Positions 27,104-36,696 of a stretch of 64,000 bases of DNA are shown here, piece after piece (the stretch's first letter is position 1; every line of letters starts with the position of its first letter). The notes below the pieces were generated by a model, which saw only the letters and a list, made by a program, of their open reading frames with translations, made no database searches and had not been told where the DNA came from. The translations under genes and the position numbers were made by a program. The stretch comes from Lysinibacillus sp. G4S2 (GTDB taxonomy: Bacteria > Bacillota > Bacilli > Bacillales_A > Planococcaceae): assembly GCF_030348505.1 (NCBI RefSeq), contig NZ_JAUCFJ010000002.1:438001-502000 (forward strand), written 5' to 3'.

Positions 27104-27546
27104 AATTTGAGCGTTTATCGGAACAACTTAATTTTCTACCCAAAAAACGACTCAATCAGTTTTCTTCTAAGCTCAAATATATTTCCGAATTTTCATGTAA
27201 TTTACCATTAAAATGGTATAATTGAGAATAAAACCTAAAAATCAGAAGTGTAGTTTGTCTAGTAAAAAAGTTGATTGTACGCCCCCCACACTAGATGAGC
27301 CATAATTGATTATAAAATAAAGGCATTTGTTGACGATAAATAAAATGTAAATCTAATTATATGGATCTATAGTTTCTAGTTAGTTTTAGTCATTTTATAG
27401 ATGGACAGTAGTAAAAATCTGTTTGACTTTTCTGTTATTTAAAGTGAAATTGCTGATTATTAGAAGTTACAATTATATTTTGTTGCCAGCTTATTTTATT
27501 TCTTGCTAAAATAGGGCAATAGTCTGATACAAGAACGGAGTAAAGA
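27104..27546. other. Intergenic region before the GNAT gene
   Basis: It holds one more GTTTATCGGAAC half-unit of the 21-bp family at ~27113 and a short relic of the terminal-repeat element (CGCCCCCCACACTAGATGAG, ~27281). Otherwise it is AT-rich DNA with no gene that I can support. Confidence 0.45.
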
Positions 27547-28413
27547 ATGAATATTTCGGTGATTACAGTGTCTTTTCCGTTAGATGGGGAAACATTAAAT
27601 GAATTAAAATTATTATGTGAAGAAGCGACTACACATGACTATCGTGTATATGAAACTGCTATGAGTTTACCTATGGCGAGTTCCTTTGAATCGAAGGGCT
27701 TTATGGTACTTGCTTATGAAGACGACAAAGATATGTTAGTTGGCGCAGCAAGTGCAATAGATTTAATGGGCCTTCATACATATGAATGGTCTTTAGTTGT
27801 CACACCTACATACCGTCAAATGGGAATTGGAACCGCTTTAGTTGAGGTTTTACAAGCCGGCCTTAATGAGCGTGGCGCAGAAGGGCAATTGGCGGTAGTG
27901 ATAGATGGCTCACCTTTTGGACACACATTTATTGAAAAGAAGGGCTTTACATATAGCTTTTCAGAGGCAACTTTAGAAACAAGAGCAGAGTCAGTAGAAT
28001 TAAAGGATGATATCGAAATTATTCCTTATGCAGGTGAACAGGCAGAGCTGATTGCCATCTATAGTGCAGCATTTGGAGATCTACCTGAAGAGTCTGAGGA
28101 GCTAATCGCTTTTAATACGTCAACGACTGGAAGAAAACTATGGGTAGCACGTAAAGCCGGAAAAATTGTTGGAACAGTGACGACTGCTCAGGAGAATGAA
28201 ATTCAATGGGTCACAGCATTGGCAGTTCATCCAAATTGTGAGGGGCAAGGGATTGGTACTGCGATGCTTTCGTTTTCTAAGGATTATGCGAGCAAAATTG
28301 GTGCGAAATTCGTCATGCTGGATGTAGAAATCGACAATAGAAAGGCGCTTTCTGTTTATGAGAAGGCAGGCTTTATGAAAGCTCAGCAAATAGATTATTT
28401 CGTAAAACAATAA
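27547..28413 (+). CDS. Tandem GNAT N-acetyltransferase
   Basis: A 288-residue protein with two GNAT folds. The first (~1-140) has the acetyl-CoA loop as TPTYRQMGIGTALVE. The second (~150-288) has VHPNCEGQGIGTAMLSF and ends with the typical NRKALSVYEKAGF. Both keep the Q/R-x-x-G-x-G/A acetyl-CoA motif, so both may bind cofactor. Substrate unknown; such tandem proteins acetylate antibiotics, amino acids or polyamines. ATG at 27547 is preceded by ACGGAG. Single gene with its own terminator. Confidence 0.88.
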   Translation: MNISVITVSFPLDGETLNELKLLCEEATTHDYRVYETAMSLPMASSFESKGFMVLAYEDDKDMLVGAASAIDLMGLHTYEWSLVVTPTYRQMGIGTALVEVLQAGLNERGAEGQLAVVIDGSPFGHTFIEKKGFTYSFSEATLETRAESVELKDDIEIIPYAGEQAELIAIYSAAFGDLPEESEELIAFNTSTTGRKLWVARKAGKIVGTVTTAQENEIQWVTALAVHPNCEGQGIGTAMLSFSKDYASKIGAKFVMLDVEIDNRKALSVYEKAGFMKAQQIDYFVKQ

Positions 28414-28426
28414 GTGAAGAGTGAAG

Positions 28427-28466
28427 AGTGAGGAGTGTGCTTTTATGCATCGCTCCTCACTTTTTT
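28427..28466 (+). terminator. Terminator after the GNAT gene
   Basis: Arms AGTGAGGAGTG and CGCTCCTCACT around a 13-base loop, followed by a run of T. Confidence 0.85.
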
Positions 28467-28477
28467 GTGTCCAGCAG

Positions 28478-28642
28478 AAGCAGAAAATTTCCTGATGGAG
28501 ATAGACGAACTACATAAAAGGATAGATAAGTTTTTCTTTCAACGTCAATTCCAAGGAAACATCATGCGAACCCGGAATATAAGGTTGAAAAAAATAGTCG
28601 TGATGATGCAATAAACAGTTTATCAAAATATGTTCAAAAGTA
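28478..28642 (+). pseudogene. Possible gene relic of unknown family
   Basis: Two short frames join across a shift near 28561: AENFLMEIDELHKRIDKFF, then HHANPEYKVEKNSRDDAINS ending at a TAA at 28640. The composition is protein-like but there is no start signal. Unrecognised. Confidence 0.25.
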
Positions 28643-28766
28643 AGCAAAGATTGATTTGCATCTTTTCCTGGAAGGTTTTACGCTTAATAAGCCAATAATT
28701 GTTAAGAGATAAAAGGATGTCCGATAAAAGGATGTCCTTTTTTCGTTTCTTAAATGGGAAAATTTT

Positions 28767-29017
28767 AGCTCATCACCAAAACGTGTGGTTGATTTCCGTT
28801 CCGACTGGGCGCTTTGTTGCTGACGCTTCGCTTTCGCACAGAAAACATTTGTTGTTGCTATCGCTAAGCTTTCGCACAGAGCAAAGCTTCCTGGGGGCGT
28901 CCGATGAGCCGCTTCACTCGCGGCAGGGTCTCATCTGTGACGCTGATCCCAAAGGAGTCGCCCAGCCCTAACGAAGGTCAACTTATATACATCATCCACA
29001 ACTTTTGTTGATGAGCC
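28767..29017 (-). mobile_element. Terminal-repeat element, complete reversed copy
   Basis: Ends AGCTCATCACCAAAACGTGT and (complement) GGCTCATCAACAAAAGTTGT form an imperfect inverted repeat, each followed inward by a CTGGGCG block. Inside are GGGGGCGTCCGATGAGCCGC and two tandem-repeat units only. It is the reverse complement of the layout at 7376-7989 with eight fewer units, which shows what a compact intact element looks like (251 bases). Confidence 0.72.
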
Positions 29018-29399
29018 ATAATTTTATATAAAAGTTGAATAATAGTTCTATTTAATCCTGAGGTCATGTCATTACACAAGATCCAATGTTTTCAACAATA
29101 CTCGTTTATAAATAATCTAATTTATAAACTTATTAATTTCAAATTCACTATTATCAAATTATGCAAGAAAAGCAATAAAAATTGATTTTTATTATTTTGT
29201 AAAATGCGTTACACTTGCTAACTGTAAAAGGTGAAAAGTAAAAATAAACATAAAAGAGAAAAAATATGTTTAAAGAAGTTCAGTTTGAGGTATATATTAA
29301 GTGTAAAAAGTAAACAATCTTGTATTTGTGGTAATGGTAGTGCTATTTTACGTACTTCTTTTTACCTGATTCAGAAGGGATAGCATTGTTTGAAGACTT

Positions 29400-29491
29400 A
29401 GAAAAAATCCACAAACGGGATATGCATCTTATTTAGGAATAATAATTTAGGAGTGTGTTATTTACCGTATCAGCAATTTATCTGATTCGTT
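29400..29491 (+). pseudogene. Relic of an LPxTG-anchor C-terminus, copy 1
   Basis: A frame reading NPQTGYASYLGIII, then after a shift a hydrophobic run (FTVSAIYLIR) and a stop. This is the layout of a sortase signal (PxTG, hydrophobic helix, positive tail). It matches copy 2 at 29625-29724 base for base over long stretches. It is the likely remains of the small LPxTG protein usual in WxL loci. Confidence 0.5.
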
Positions 29492-29624
29492 AATAATAAA
29501 TAAAATACAAACGATGGAACGAGCTGATGATTTTAACTATGAGCAGGATGCCCTTTTTTGCTCAATAATTGTAATAATATTACATAAAATGAAAAGATAG
29601 TTAAAATTCGATCTTATTGTTGTA

Positions 29625-29724
29625 AGAATCCACAAAACGAGAGATATATCTTTTTGGAATTTTAGGAGTGTTATTTACCGTATCAGTATTTTGTCTGATA
29701 CGTAAATATAAAAAATACAAATGA
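29625..29724 (+). pseudogene. Relic of an LPxTG-anchor C-terminus, copy 2
   Basis: The frame LFGILGVLFTVSVFCLIRKY followed by KKYK and a TGA is a textbook membrane helix plus basic tail. The CCACAAAACGAG just upstream is the shifted remains of a P-Q-T-G codon run. It lies directly before the WxL pseudogene. Confidence 0.55.
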
Positions 29725-29740
29725 GAGGGGAGGTTAACCT

Positions 29741-30497
29741 ATGAATAACAAGACAATACCAAGTTGCAGCAATCGCCGTGGTACTAAGTGGGATGGTTAT
29801 CTCACCATCATTTTCTTCAGCAAATGGCAAAGGAGTCACTAATCAAATGTAACGGTGGAATTTATTCCGAATTCAGATCCGCAAAGTCCAGTAGACCTAA
29901 AAAATACTGATCCAGAGAAGCAAGTGGATCCAGTAGATTCGTTTAACCCAGGAACTGGTGGTCCTCTAAGCATTGAATACGCATCAAACCTTGATTTTGA
30001 TGTTCATGAAATTTCAAATAAAAATATGACTTAATGAGCGAAGGACAAGAGTTGCGTTCTGAGGAGAATAAAAATAGGTATGTACCAAACTACGTCCAAA
30101 TCTCAGATAAGTGTGGAATAAATGCGGACTGTTAAACAAGAAGACCAGTTTTCTAATGCGATAACACAACATAAAGAACTAACAGGCTCCCAAATCAAAC
30201 TTGTGAAGCCAACTGCCGCAGGTAAAACAGAAGTGACACCGCCAACAGCTGCTGAAGTAATTACATTAGATCCAAATGAAGATGGGTCACTTGTCATGTC
30301 AGCAAAGCTAACTGAAAGGGCTGTTCTTTGAGTAAACCTTTGGGGGACAGTAGAAGAGATGACTGATGACCGAGAGAGAAAGTTCAAAAAAATAAAGCAA
30401 TTACCCTTACTATTCCAGGGAAAACGCAAAAAAAGATGCCGTTAAATACAGTACAAAATTAACATGGAGCTTAACGGATGCTCCAAGTAACAAATAA
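29741..30497 (+). pseudogene. WxL-domain surface protein, inactivated
   Basis: A decayed homologue of the intact gene that follows. It has an ATG with GAGGGGAGG, a frameshifted signal peptide (AVVLSGMVISPSFSSA), the proline/aspartate linker (NPGTGGPLSIEYASNLDFD), then several shifts and stops. It ends with the WxL C-terminal motif KYSTKLTWSLTDAP and a TAA at 30495-30497. The parallel order of segments with 30517-31302 shows a tandem duplication, one copy of which has died. Confidence 0.8.
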
Positions 30498-30516
30498 TAA
30501 AAAAGGATGATGAAAA

Positions 30517-31302
30517 ATGAAAATTAATAGTAATTTAAAAGCGCTAGGCGTTGCAGCAACAATGCTAACAAGTTTCGTATTAGGAGGGAGCGCAACTGCC
30601 TTTGCAGAGGAAGGCAAAAAACCTGGCGGCGTATATACATCTAAAACAATTATCCAATTTGAAGCATCTGAAGGCATCATAACACCGCCAGTAGATCCAA
30701 CTAACCCAGAAAACCCGGATCCGGTAATTCCTGTAGATCCAACTGATCCAGACAAGCCAGTAGACCCAGGAACACCTGGTCCATTAAGTATTGACTATGC
30801 TTCTAGCTTAGACTTTGGTATGCAAAAAATTACTTCTACTACTCAAATTTACAAAGCAAAAGCACAACTATTTAAAGGAGATCGTGGACCCGGTCCGAAC
30901 TATGTTCAAGTTTCAGATACTCGTGGGACAGATGCAGGTTGGTCACTGCAAGTGAAGCAAAACGGTCAATTCAAGTCCGTGAAAGGTAAGATATTAGATG
31001 GAGCTGAAATTACTTTTAAGAATGCACAGGTGAATACTGCTTCTGCATCTCCAAAACCATCTATTTCCAAATCTAAATTTAGTTTAAAGCCAGATGGAAA
31101 TGGTGTAGCTGAAAATATTATGACCGCTAAAGTAAACGAAGGTTCTGGTACTTACGTTTTAGCATTTGGTGATAACAATACAGGAGGAAATAGTATTGAA
31201 CTTAATGTCCCAGGTGCAACTACAAAATATGCAGAAAAATATTCTACATCATTAACTTGGACACTTACGGACGTACCTGGAAAAGAAACAGAAACAAAAT
31301 AA
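30517..31302 (+). CDS. WxL-domain cell-surface protein
   Basis: A 261-residue secreted protein. Signal peptide residues ~1-30 (cleavage after AFA); a linker rich in P, D and V (repeats of PVDPTNPE type) at ~60-87; then the WxL domain, which binds peptidoglycan non-covalently. Both diagnostic motifs are present: W-S-L in DAGWSLQVKQ and the C-terminal YSTSLTWTLTDVP. ATG at 30517 follows AAGGATG. Neighbours are the DUF916 partner and a large WxL protein, the usual complex partners at the cell wall. The binding target is unknown. Confidence 0.9.
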   Translation: MKINSNLKALGVAATMLTSFVLGGSATAFAEEGKKPGGVYTSKTIIQFEASEGIITPPVDPTNPENPDPVIPVDPTDPDKPVDPGTPGPLSIDYASSLDFGMQKITSTTQIYKAKAQLFKGDRGPGPNYVQVSDTRGTDAGWSLQVKQNGQFKSVKGKILDGAEITFKNAQVNTASASPKPSISKSKFSLKPDGNGVAENIMTAKVNEGSGTYVLAFGDNNTGGNSIELNVPGATTKYAEKYSTSLTWTLTDVPGKETETK

Positions 31303-31372
31303 ACATAATCATGATGGGGGACTATCATAAAAAATAGGATCCTATCGTTTCATTGCAATATGTTTATATACA

Positions 31373-31489
31373 GGTAAAAACCCGTGTGAACTCCTACTAA
31401 TTCTATTGACAATAAAGCAATAGGAGCACCACGCCTTCGCGACATTTCTGTTGCTCCATTGCTAGAGGAGAATATAGCGGGTTTTTACC
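31373..31489 (+). terminator. Long structured intergenic hairpin, possible terminator/attenuator
   Basis: The outer arms GGTAAAAACCCG (31373-31384) and CGGGTTTTTACC (31478-31489) are perfectly complementary. They enclose ~90 bases with a second inverted pair, CTATTG and CAATAGGAG. It lies between the WxL gene and the DUF916 gene. It could limit read-through and so set protein ratios. The T run lies inside the 3' arm, so termination is plausible but not certain. Confidence 0.5.
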
Positions 31490-31539
31490 ATAATTAATAA
31501 CTTAGAAGATTCTTTTAGACAGTAAGGATGGTAGAAATT

Positions 31540-32553
31540 ATGAGAAAAAATACGTTATTGACCTTAATTGGAATATTAATGGTAAGTCTAGTGTGGTTTA
31601 CACCATTTGCTTCTGCATCTGAATTTAATTTTGGTGTATATACCGTTATTCCAGATAACCAAATTGATAAACAACAATCTTATTTCAATTTAAAGATGGT
31701 GCCGAACCAAAAGCAGACATTAACGATTCAATTAAAAAATGATACGGAAGATGATGTCGTTATTGAGCCTAAAATTCATTCAGCTACAACAAACCTTAAT
31801 GGTGTTGTAGAGTATGGCCCTACAAACGCTGAACGTGATTCTACATTGCCTTATGAGTTAGGGGATTTAATTACAACAGAAAAAGAGATTAAGGTTCCGG
31901 CTAAAGGGAGTAAAGATCTATATCTAAATGTAACGATGCCTGAAGAGGAATTTGATGGTATTTTAGCAGGCGGTATTACGTTAGAAGAGAAAAAAACATC
32001 GGCAACTACGGAGGAAACAAATAAAGGTTTAAGTATTGAAAATAAATATGCATATGTAGTAGGAATTACCCTACAAGAGACGGATGAAGAAGTGCAACAA
32101 GATTTACAATTACACGATGTTAAAGCGGGCCAAGTGAATGCACGCAATGTCATTAATGCGACGCTTCAAAATCCAACGGCAACGTATTTAAACCGTTTTG
32201 AAGTGGAGGCAGAAGTTACGAAAAAAGGGAAAACAGAAGTGCTCTACGAATCGAATAAACAAGACATGCAAGTGGCGCCGAATTCCAACTTTGATTATCC
32301 GATTGAATTGAATGGGGAAAAATTCAAAACTGGAGAATATACATTACATTTAAAGGCTAAGTCTAGCAAAGAATCATGGGAATTTGAGAAAGACTTTGCC
32401 ATTAAAGGTGAAGAAGCGCAGAAATTCAATGCAACAGATGTATCGATTGAAGGTCCGAATTATCTAGCTTATATGGTAGGGTTGCTAAGTTTGCTAGTGG
32501 TAGGGTTACTGTCATTCATTATTTATAGTAGGAAGAAGCAGAAAAAGCAATAA
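31540..32553 (+). CDS. DUF916-type WxL-partner protein, membrane anchored
   Basis: A 338-residue protein with signal peptide (~1-27), two extracellular Ig-like domains (the WxL-protein peptidoglycan-binding and host-binding domains, formerly DUF916 and DUF3324) and a C-terminal membrane helix (YLAYMVGLLSLLVVGLLSF) with a basic tail. Family marks are QTLTIQLKNDTEDDV and ILAGGITLEE. In enterococci and lactobacilli such proteins form surface complexes with WxL proteins. The ATG at 31540 is preferred over the ATG at 31528 because the AAGGATGG site overlaps the latter. Confidence 0.85.
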   Translation: MRKNTLLTLIGILMVSLVWFTPFASASEFNFGVYTVIPDNQIDKQQSYFNLKMVPNQKQTLTIQLKNDTEDDVVIEPKIHSATTNLNGVVEYGPTNAERDSTLPYELGDLITTEKEIKVPAKGSKDLYLNVTMPEEEFDGILAGGITLEEKKTSATTEETNKGLSIENKYAYVVGITLQETDEEVQQDLQLHDVKAGQVNARNVINATLQNPTATYLNRFEVEAEVTKKGKTEVLYESNKQDMQVAPNSNFDYPIELNGEKFKTGEYTLHLKAKSSKESWEFEKDFAIKGEEAQKFNATDVSIEGPNYLAYMVGLLSLLVVGLLSFIIYSRKKQKKQ

Positions 32554-32752
32554 GAAATGAATAATGAATTGATAAAAAATACGCCTTTGTACTGTAAGTA
32601 GCTTCGGATTATCTCTTGTTTTCTTATCGTTTACTTTGCTAACTTTTTATTTTGGAGAAATTATGCCCAATCTTAAGTTTTTGAGATGCAGGATAGAGGC
32701 GATTATCGGTTGAAGCTAATTGCTTATAGACAACCGTTTTATTGCGATTGGT

Positions 32753-32802
32753 TTTTTTAACAAGTGAATCAATAAAAAATGAGATGGGTCACTTGTTAAA
32801 AA
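32753..32802. terminator. Hairpin after the DUF916 gene
   Basis: Perfect 14-base inverted repeat, TTTTTAACAAGTGA and TCACTTGTTAAAAA, with a 21-base loop. It ends in A-rich rather than T-rich sequence on the plus strand, so terminator function is likely but weaker. It lies 200 bases downstream of the stop. Confidence 0.55.
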
Positions 32803-32884
32803 TTAAAAAGAGAAATTAATTTGAAGAAATGGGAAGGTACGCAAAGTGATCGATACACGATACACTTCATTGTTTTAGTTATTA

Positions 32885-32918
32885 TTCATTCCATTATTGA
32901 GGGTAATAATGGAATGAA
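32885..32918 (+). promoter_or_regulatory. Perfect 14-bp inverted repeat in the leader of the large WxL gene
   Basis: Arms TTCATTCCATTATT and AATAATGGAATGAA around a 6-base loop, about 25 bases before the ribosome binding site of the gene at 32949. No T run follows. It fits an operator or an mRNA-stabilising stem. Confidence 0.55.
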
Positions 32919-32948
32919 ATTATATAAAAAGGTCGGTGAAAAGAAAGA

Positions 32949-35900
32949 ATGAGGAAAATATTAATTTCGATGTTGGTCATTCTTCTAGTCTTCTCTGAGC
33001 TGAATGTTTCAGTGGCGGAAATGTCTGTTGCTGATCCTACAGAGCCGGAAATCGAATGTGAGGAACAGCTAGTGACTGACAGCGAAGAAAATCAATCAAC
33101 TCAATGTGAGGAACAGTCAGAGCCTGGGAGCGAGGAAAACTCAGCAACTGAAGGAGAGGAACAGCCAGAATCTGAAAGTGATGGAAATTCAGCAACTGAA
33201 GGAGAGGAACAACCAGAATCTGAAAATGAAGAAAATCTAGCAAATGCATGTGAGAGTCAGTCAGAGTCTGAGAGTAAAGAAAATCTGGCAACTGAAGGTG
33301 AGAAACAGCTAGAGTCTGACAGTAAAGAAAATCCAGAAATAGATTGTGAGGAACAAAAAGAGCCTTACGGTAAAGAAAATCCGGAAATTGAATGTGAGGA
33401 AGGTTTTTACCTTGAAGAGGAGCTAGCTATTGAAGGTGAAGAGCAGCTAGAGTCTAATAATGAAAAAGAGCTAGCAGCTGAAGGTGAGGGGCATCTAGAG
33501 CCTAATAATGAAAAAGAGCTAGCAGCTGAAGGTGAGAAGCAACTAGAGTCTAACAATGAAGAAAAGCTAGCAGCTGAAGGTGAGGAGCAGCTAGAGTCTA
33601 ATAATGAAAAAGAGCTAGCAGCTGAAGGTGAAGAGCAGCTAGAGTCTAATAATGAAAAAGAGCTAGCAGCTGAAGGCGAGAAGCAGCTAGAGTCTAACGA
33701 TGAAGAAGAGCTAGCAGCTGAAGGCGAGAAGCAACTAGGGTCTAACGATGAAGAAGAGCTAGCAGCGAAAGGCGAGAAACAGCAAGCACCTAAATGTAAA
33801 AGAGCTATTTTACAAAGTGAAGGAATGCTACTAAGAGATGTTGGTAAAATCGGCGATATTAATTTTGTCGACCTTGGATTGGATTCCCCGAATGAATTAG
33901 ATGGATTTACACAAATGGAAACAAATAAGGGGCTTCCATTCACGGTAAAAGGAGAGAACGAGAGAGAGTATTACATGTATTTCGGAGACATTAATAATGC
34001 ACGGTCTAAAGACTCGTTGGGAGTAGGGGACTCTTATATAAATAGGTATTATGATGACTGGAATCGTCCATTGCCTGATAAGAATACAACACTTGAAAGT
34101 TTAGTAAGTAAAAAGTATGTACACGCAAATATTTTCCAAGTAATGCTAGCATTAGGAACCAAAAATGATGATCATAGTAGTATCATGACGTACTTTTATA
34201 ATGGCGGGAGACCTTCGACTAATCCATTAGGGAGTGGGCTAGTGATTGCGCACGGGCCTCATCCAGACGCGCGACCCTTTTTTCAATCTCAAGCTATGCC
34301 TATGTTAAAGCTATTTAAAAATGAAACGAAACAGGAATTAATTGCTTATGCAGCTGTCATTAATGGTAACTACTTAGATGGCTATATAAAAATTAAAATG
34401 AGTGCTGTGAATAAAAAAGGACGTATTAATGTAAGTATGAAATATTTGAAATTAAGCGCTAAATATAAATTCACAAATTTTGCTTATTCTGCCCATATGG
34501 ATATTGGGCATCGGCATACGGATAGTAGGATGTATTCGTTAGGAAATGACCGAGGATTCTATTTTAATGAGCATTGGAAGGGCAAAGAGGATAGTTTAAA
34601 CATTAGGGATGGAAGAAATTATGTTCTTTATTTCTTCCGTGATGGCTATGCAAATCATCCAACTCAGTTTAGACCAAATGATAATGAACCGTCAAACTAC
34701 CCATTTAGTAGTGAGTTTTTTCCTGCAATGAGTTCGTCGGGGATTAAAGATATTGTTCCTTATACTATGTATAACTACACATGGCACCCAGGTTGGGCAT
34801 TAAGATGGGACCCAGATGAACTAAAGCCTGGCTCTATCAGAGAGGCGAATCTTGAGGTTGCAGTAACTGAGAAATTAGATATTGCGCCAGAGATTCAATT
34901 AGACAATAACCATGGATATACAGATGATGGTTATCGTATTTCAGGAACATGGAAAGATAAAGAAGGTGATTTTGCTTATCTATATTATGAGGTAGACGGT
35001 GGGGCTCCTAATAAAGCCAAAATGCTATTTTCACTATATCCAGGGGAAGATAATGACTGGGAATATACGATTCCGATGGATCAAGTGAAAAAGGGTTTAG
35101 ATCACGATATTACTGTATATGTGGTGGACGATGATGAACTGGAATCTCCTAATAGAAAAATAAAAATCCGCCCAACATTAACGATTACAAATCAAGTACT
35201 TGATAAAGATGGCAAAGAGTTAAAAGAGATCGCGCCAGGTGAAACCTTACGCTATGAGATTTCGGTAAAATCCGGCTATATCTCTGAAGATAAAGGCACA
35301 TACGGTCAGTTTTTTAGGATTATTCAAGAACAGGGTACACAAATTGAACAGTCAACAGACCTTAAAATAATCGATGGAACTGGACAAGAAATCAAGGAAG
35401 CAACATATATCGAATCACCAAATGGGATTGTAGTAATGCTCCCTACTGACTTGCCGCGTTCTACGGAAGTAAAAGTTACTTATAATGCTAAAGTGAAAGA
35501 AGATGCGGCAGAAGGAGAAGTTGTTAAAGCTCAAGCGACAGCATCAGGGCAATACAGTACGGGTGATGGAGTCAGTCAAACATCAAATAAAGTGGAAATA
35601 CCCATTATTGGCGTTTTGAAGTTTAATTCTGCGCCTCAAGAAATCGACTTTGGAGGAGAACTTAAGATTTCGCCAAGAAATAAAACGTATCGTCCAATCA
35701 AAGTGGATACGCCTTTAACAGTAAAAGATAGTCGTCCACTGTCGAGCAACCCTTCGTGGACGATGACAGCAAAACTAGATAAGCAGCTAACCACGGAGAC
35801 AGGGTCTAGATTAGAAGGCTTACAATACCGATATCGTGGGAATGTTTCCCCTCTGACTGAAGATGCTTCTGTACAGATTTATCAAAAGGAAACAAAAAAC

Positions 35901-36041
35901 AGTGAAGTAGTCAATATTTCTGATACATGGGAAACGAGCGAGGACGGACTTTATTTAGAAGTGAGAGCAGGAACCGCTAAGGCTGACGCTTATGCAGGAG
36001 TGATAAAGTGGGAACTACAGAATGTACCGCCGAATCGATAG
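32949..36041 (+). CDS. Large secreted WxL-domain protein with acidic 16-residue repeats
   Basis: A 1030-residue surface protein. The signal peptide (~1-24) is followed by about sixteen 16-residue repeats rich in Glu (residues ~36-285). These are loosely conserved at first (EGEEQPESESDGNSAT type), then almost identical (ELAAEGEKQLESNNEE type, seven to eight units). Next comes a ~350-residue globular region (GKIGDINFVDLGLDSP onward), an Ig-like region (~750-910) and a C-terminal WxL domain with W-T-M in SWTMTAKLDK and the terminal VIKWELQNVPP. It is the third member of the WxL locus. The first repeat half contains unusual paired Cys codons (ECEEQ). The ligand is unknown; repeat number probably varies between strains. 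Confidence 0.85.
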   Translation: MRKILISMLVILLVFSELNVSVAEMSVADPTEPEIECEEQLVTDSEENQSTQCEEQSEPGSEENSATEGEEQPESESDGNSATEGEEQPESENEENLANACESQSESESKENLATEGEKQLESDSKENPEIDCEEQKEPYGKENPEIECEEGFYLEEELAIEGEEQLESNNEKELAAEGEGHLEPNNEKELAAEGEKQLESNNEEKLAAEGEEQLESNNEKELAAEGEEQLESNNEKELAAEGEKQLESNDEEELAAEGEKQLGSNDEEELAAKGEKQQAPKCKRAILQSEGMLLRDVGKIGDINFVDLGLDSPNELDGFTQMETNKGLPFTVKGENEREYYMYFGDINNARSKDSLGVGDSYINRYYDDWNRPLPDKNTTLESLVSKKYVHANIFQVMLALGTKNDDHSSIMTYFYNGGRPSTNPLGSGLVIAHGPHPDARPFFQSQAMPMLKLFKNETKQELIAYAAVINGNYLDGYIKIKMSAVNKKGRINVSMKYLKLSAKYKFTNFAYSAHMDIGHRHTDSRMYSLGNDRGFYFNEHWKGKEDSLNIRDGRNYVLYFFRDGYANHPTQFRPNDNEPSNYPFSSEFFPAMSSSGIKDIVPYTMYNYTWHPGWALRWDPDELKPGSIREANLEVAVTEKLDIAPEIQLDNNHGYTDDGYRISGTWKDKEGDFAYLYYEVDGGAPNKAKMLFSLYPGEDNDWEYTIPMDQVKKGLDHDITVYVVDDDELESPNRKIKIRPTLTITNQVLDKDGKELKEIAPGETLRYEISVKSGYISEDKGTYGQFFRIIQEQGTQIEQSTDLKIIDGTGQEIKEATYIESPNGIVVMLPTDLPRSTEVKVTYNAKVKEDAAEGEVVKAQATASGQYSTGDGVSQTSNKVEIPIIGVLKFNSAPQEIDFGGELKISPRNKTYRPIKVDTPLTVKDSRPLSSNPSWTMTAKLDKQLTTETGSRLEGLQYRYRGNVSPLTEDASVQIYQKETKNSEVVNISDTWETSEDGLYLEVRAGTAKADAYAGVIKWELQNVPPNR

Positions 36042-36237
36042 CAGAAGGTAGATGATTTTAAACTGAACAGGGTCATTTGATGTGTGATTCGAATTTTACC
36101 ATGAGCGATGCGAAAAATGGCAGTTCGTTTATTCAATTGGCATGCATGTGATCAACCAAATTAATTAAAAGATGGATGATCTACGCCAAAGAAAGTTCTC
36201 ATATACTGAGCGTTTGAATACAAAATATTACCACTAA

Positions 36238-36273
36238 GAGAGATGTATCATTCATTTGATACATCTCTTTTTG
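36238..36273 (+). terminator. Terminator of the WxL locus
   Basis: Perfect arms AGAGATGTATCA and TGATACATCTCT around a 7-base loop, followed by five T. Confidence 0.9.
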
Positions 36274-36317
36274 GTTAGCAAAAAAATGTTCTAAAACACG
36301 TATATAAAGTCTAAACG

Positions 36318-36686
36318 CCCTTACCAAGAGTTGTGGATGACATTTGTTAAAACGTATACCAACAGATGTTTTTTGCGCAAAAACATACGATGTTGGTTAC
36401 AAAGGCGCTATCTAATGAATGAAGATAGTTGTCCCAAGCGGCTCATCGCCCCCCAGGAAGCTTTGCTCTGTGCGAAAGCGAGGCGTCAGCAAATGTTTTA
36501 TCTGTGCGAAAGCGAAGCGACAGCAACAACAAATGTTTTATCTGTGCGAAAGTGAAGCGACAGCAACAAATGTTTTATCTGTGCGAAAGCGAAGCGACAG
36601 CAACAACAAATGTTTTTCTGTGCGAAAGCGAAGCGACAGCAACAAAGCGTCCAGTCGGAGCGGAAATCAACCACACGTTATGGAGA
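36318..36686 (+). repeat. Terminal-repeat element copy with five internal units
   Basis: The left end has decayed (CTTACCAAGAGTTGTGGATG) and the right end is conserved (CGGAAATCAACCACACGTTA). Five tandem units of 34-40 bases with core GTGCGAAAGCGAAGCGACAG occupy 36463-36645. Frames through it are not genes. Same orientation as 7376-7989. Confidence 0.7.
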
Positions 36687-36696
36687 TAATCCAATT

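Noticed and set aside
33407..33943. 178-codon serine-rich frame opposite the large WxL gene
   Set aside because: It is the antisense shadow of the GAA/GAG-rich acidic repeat.
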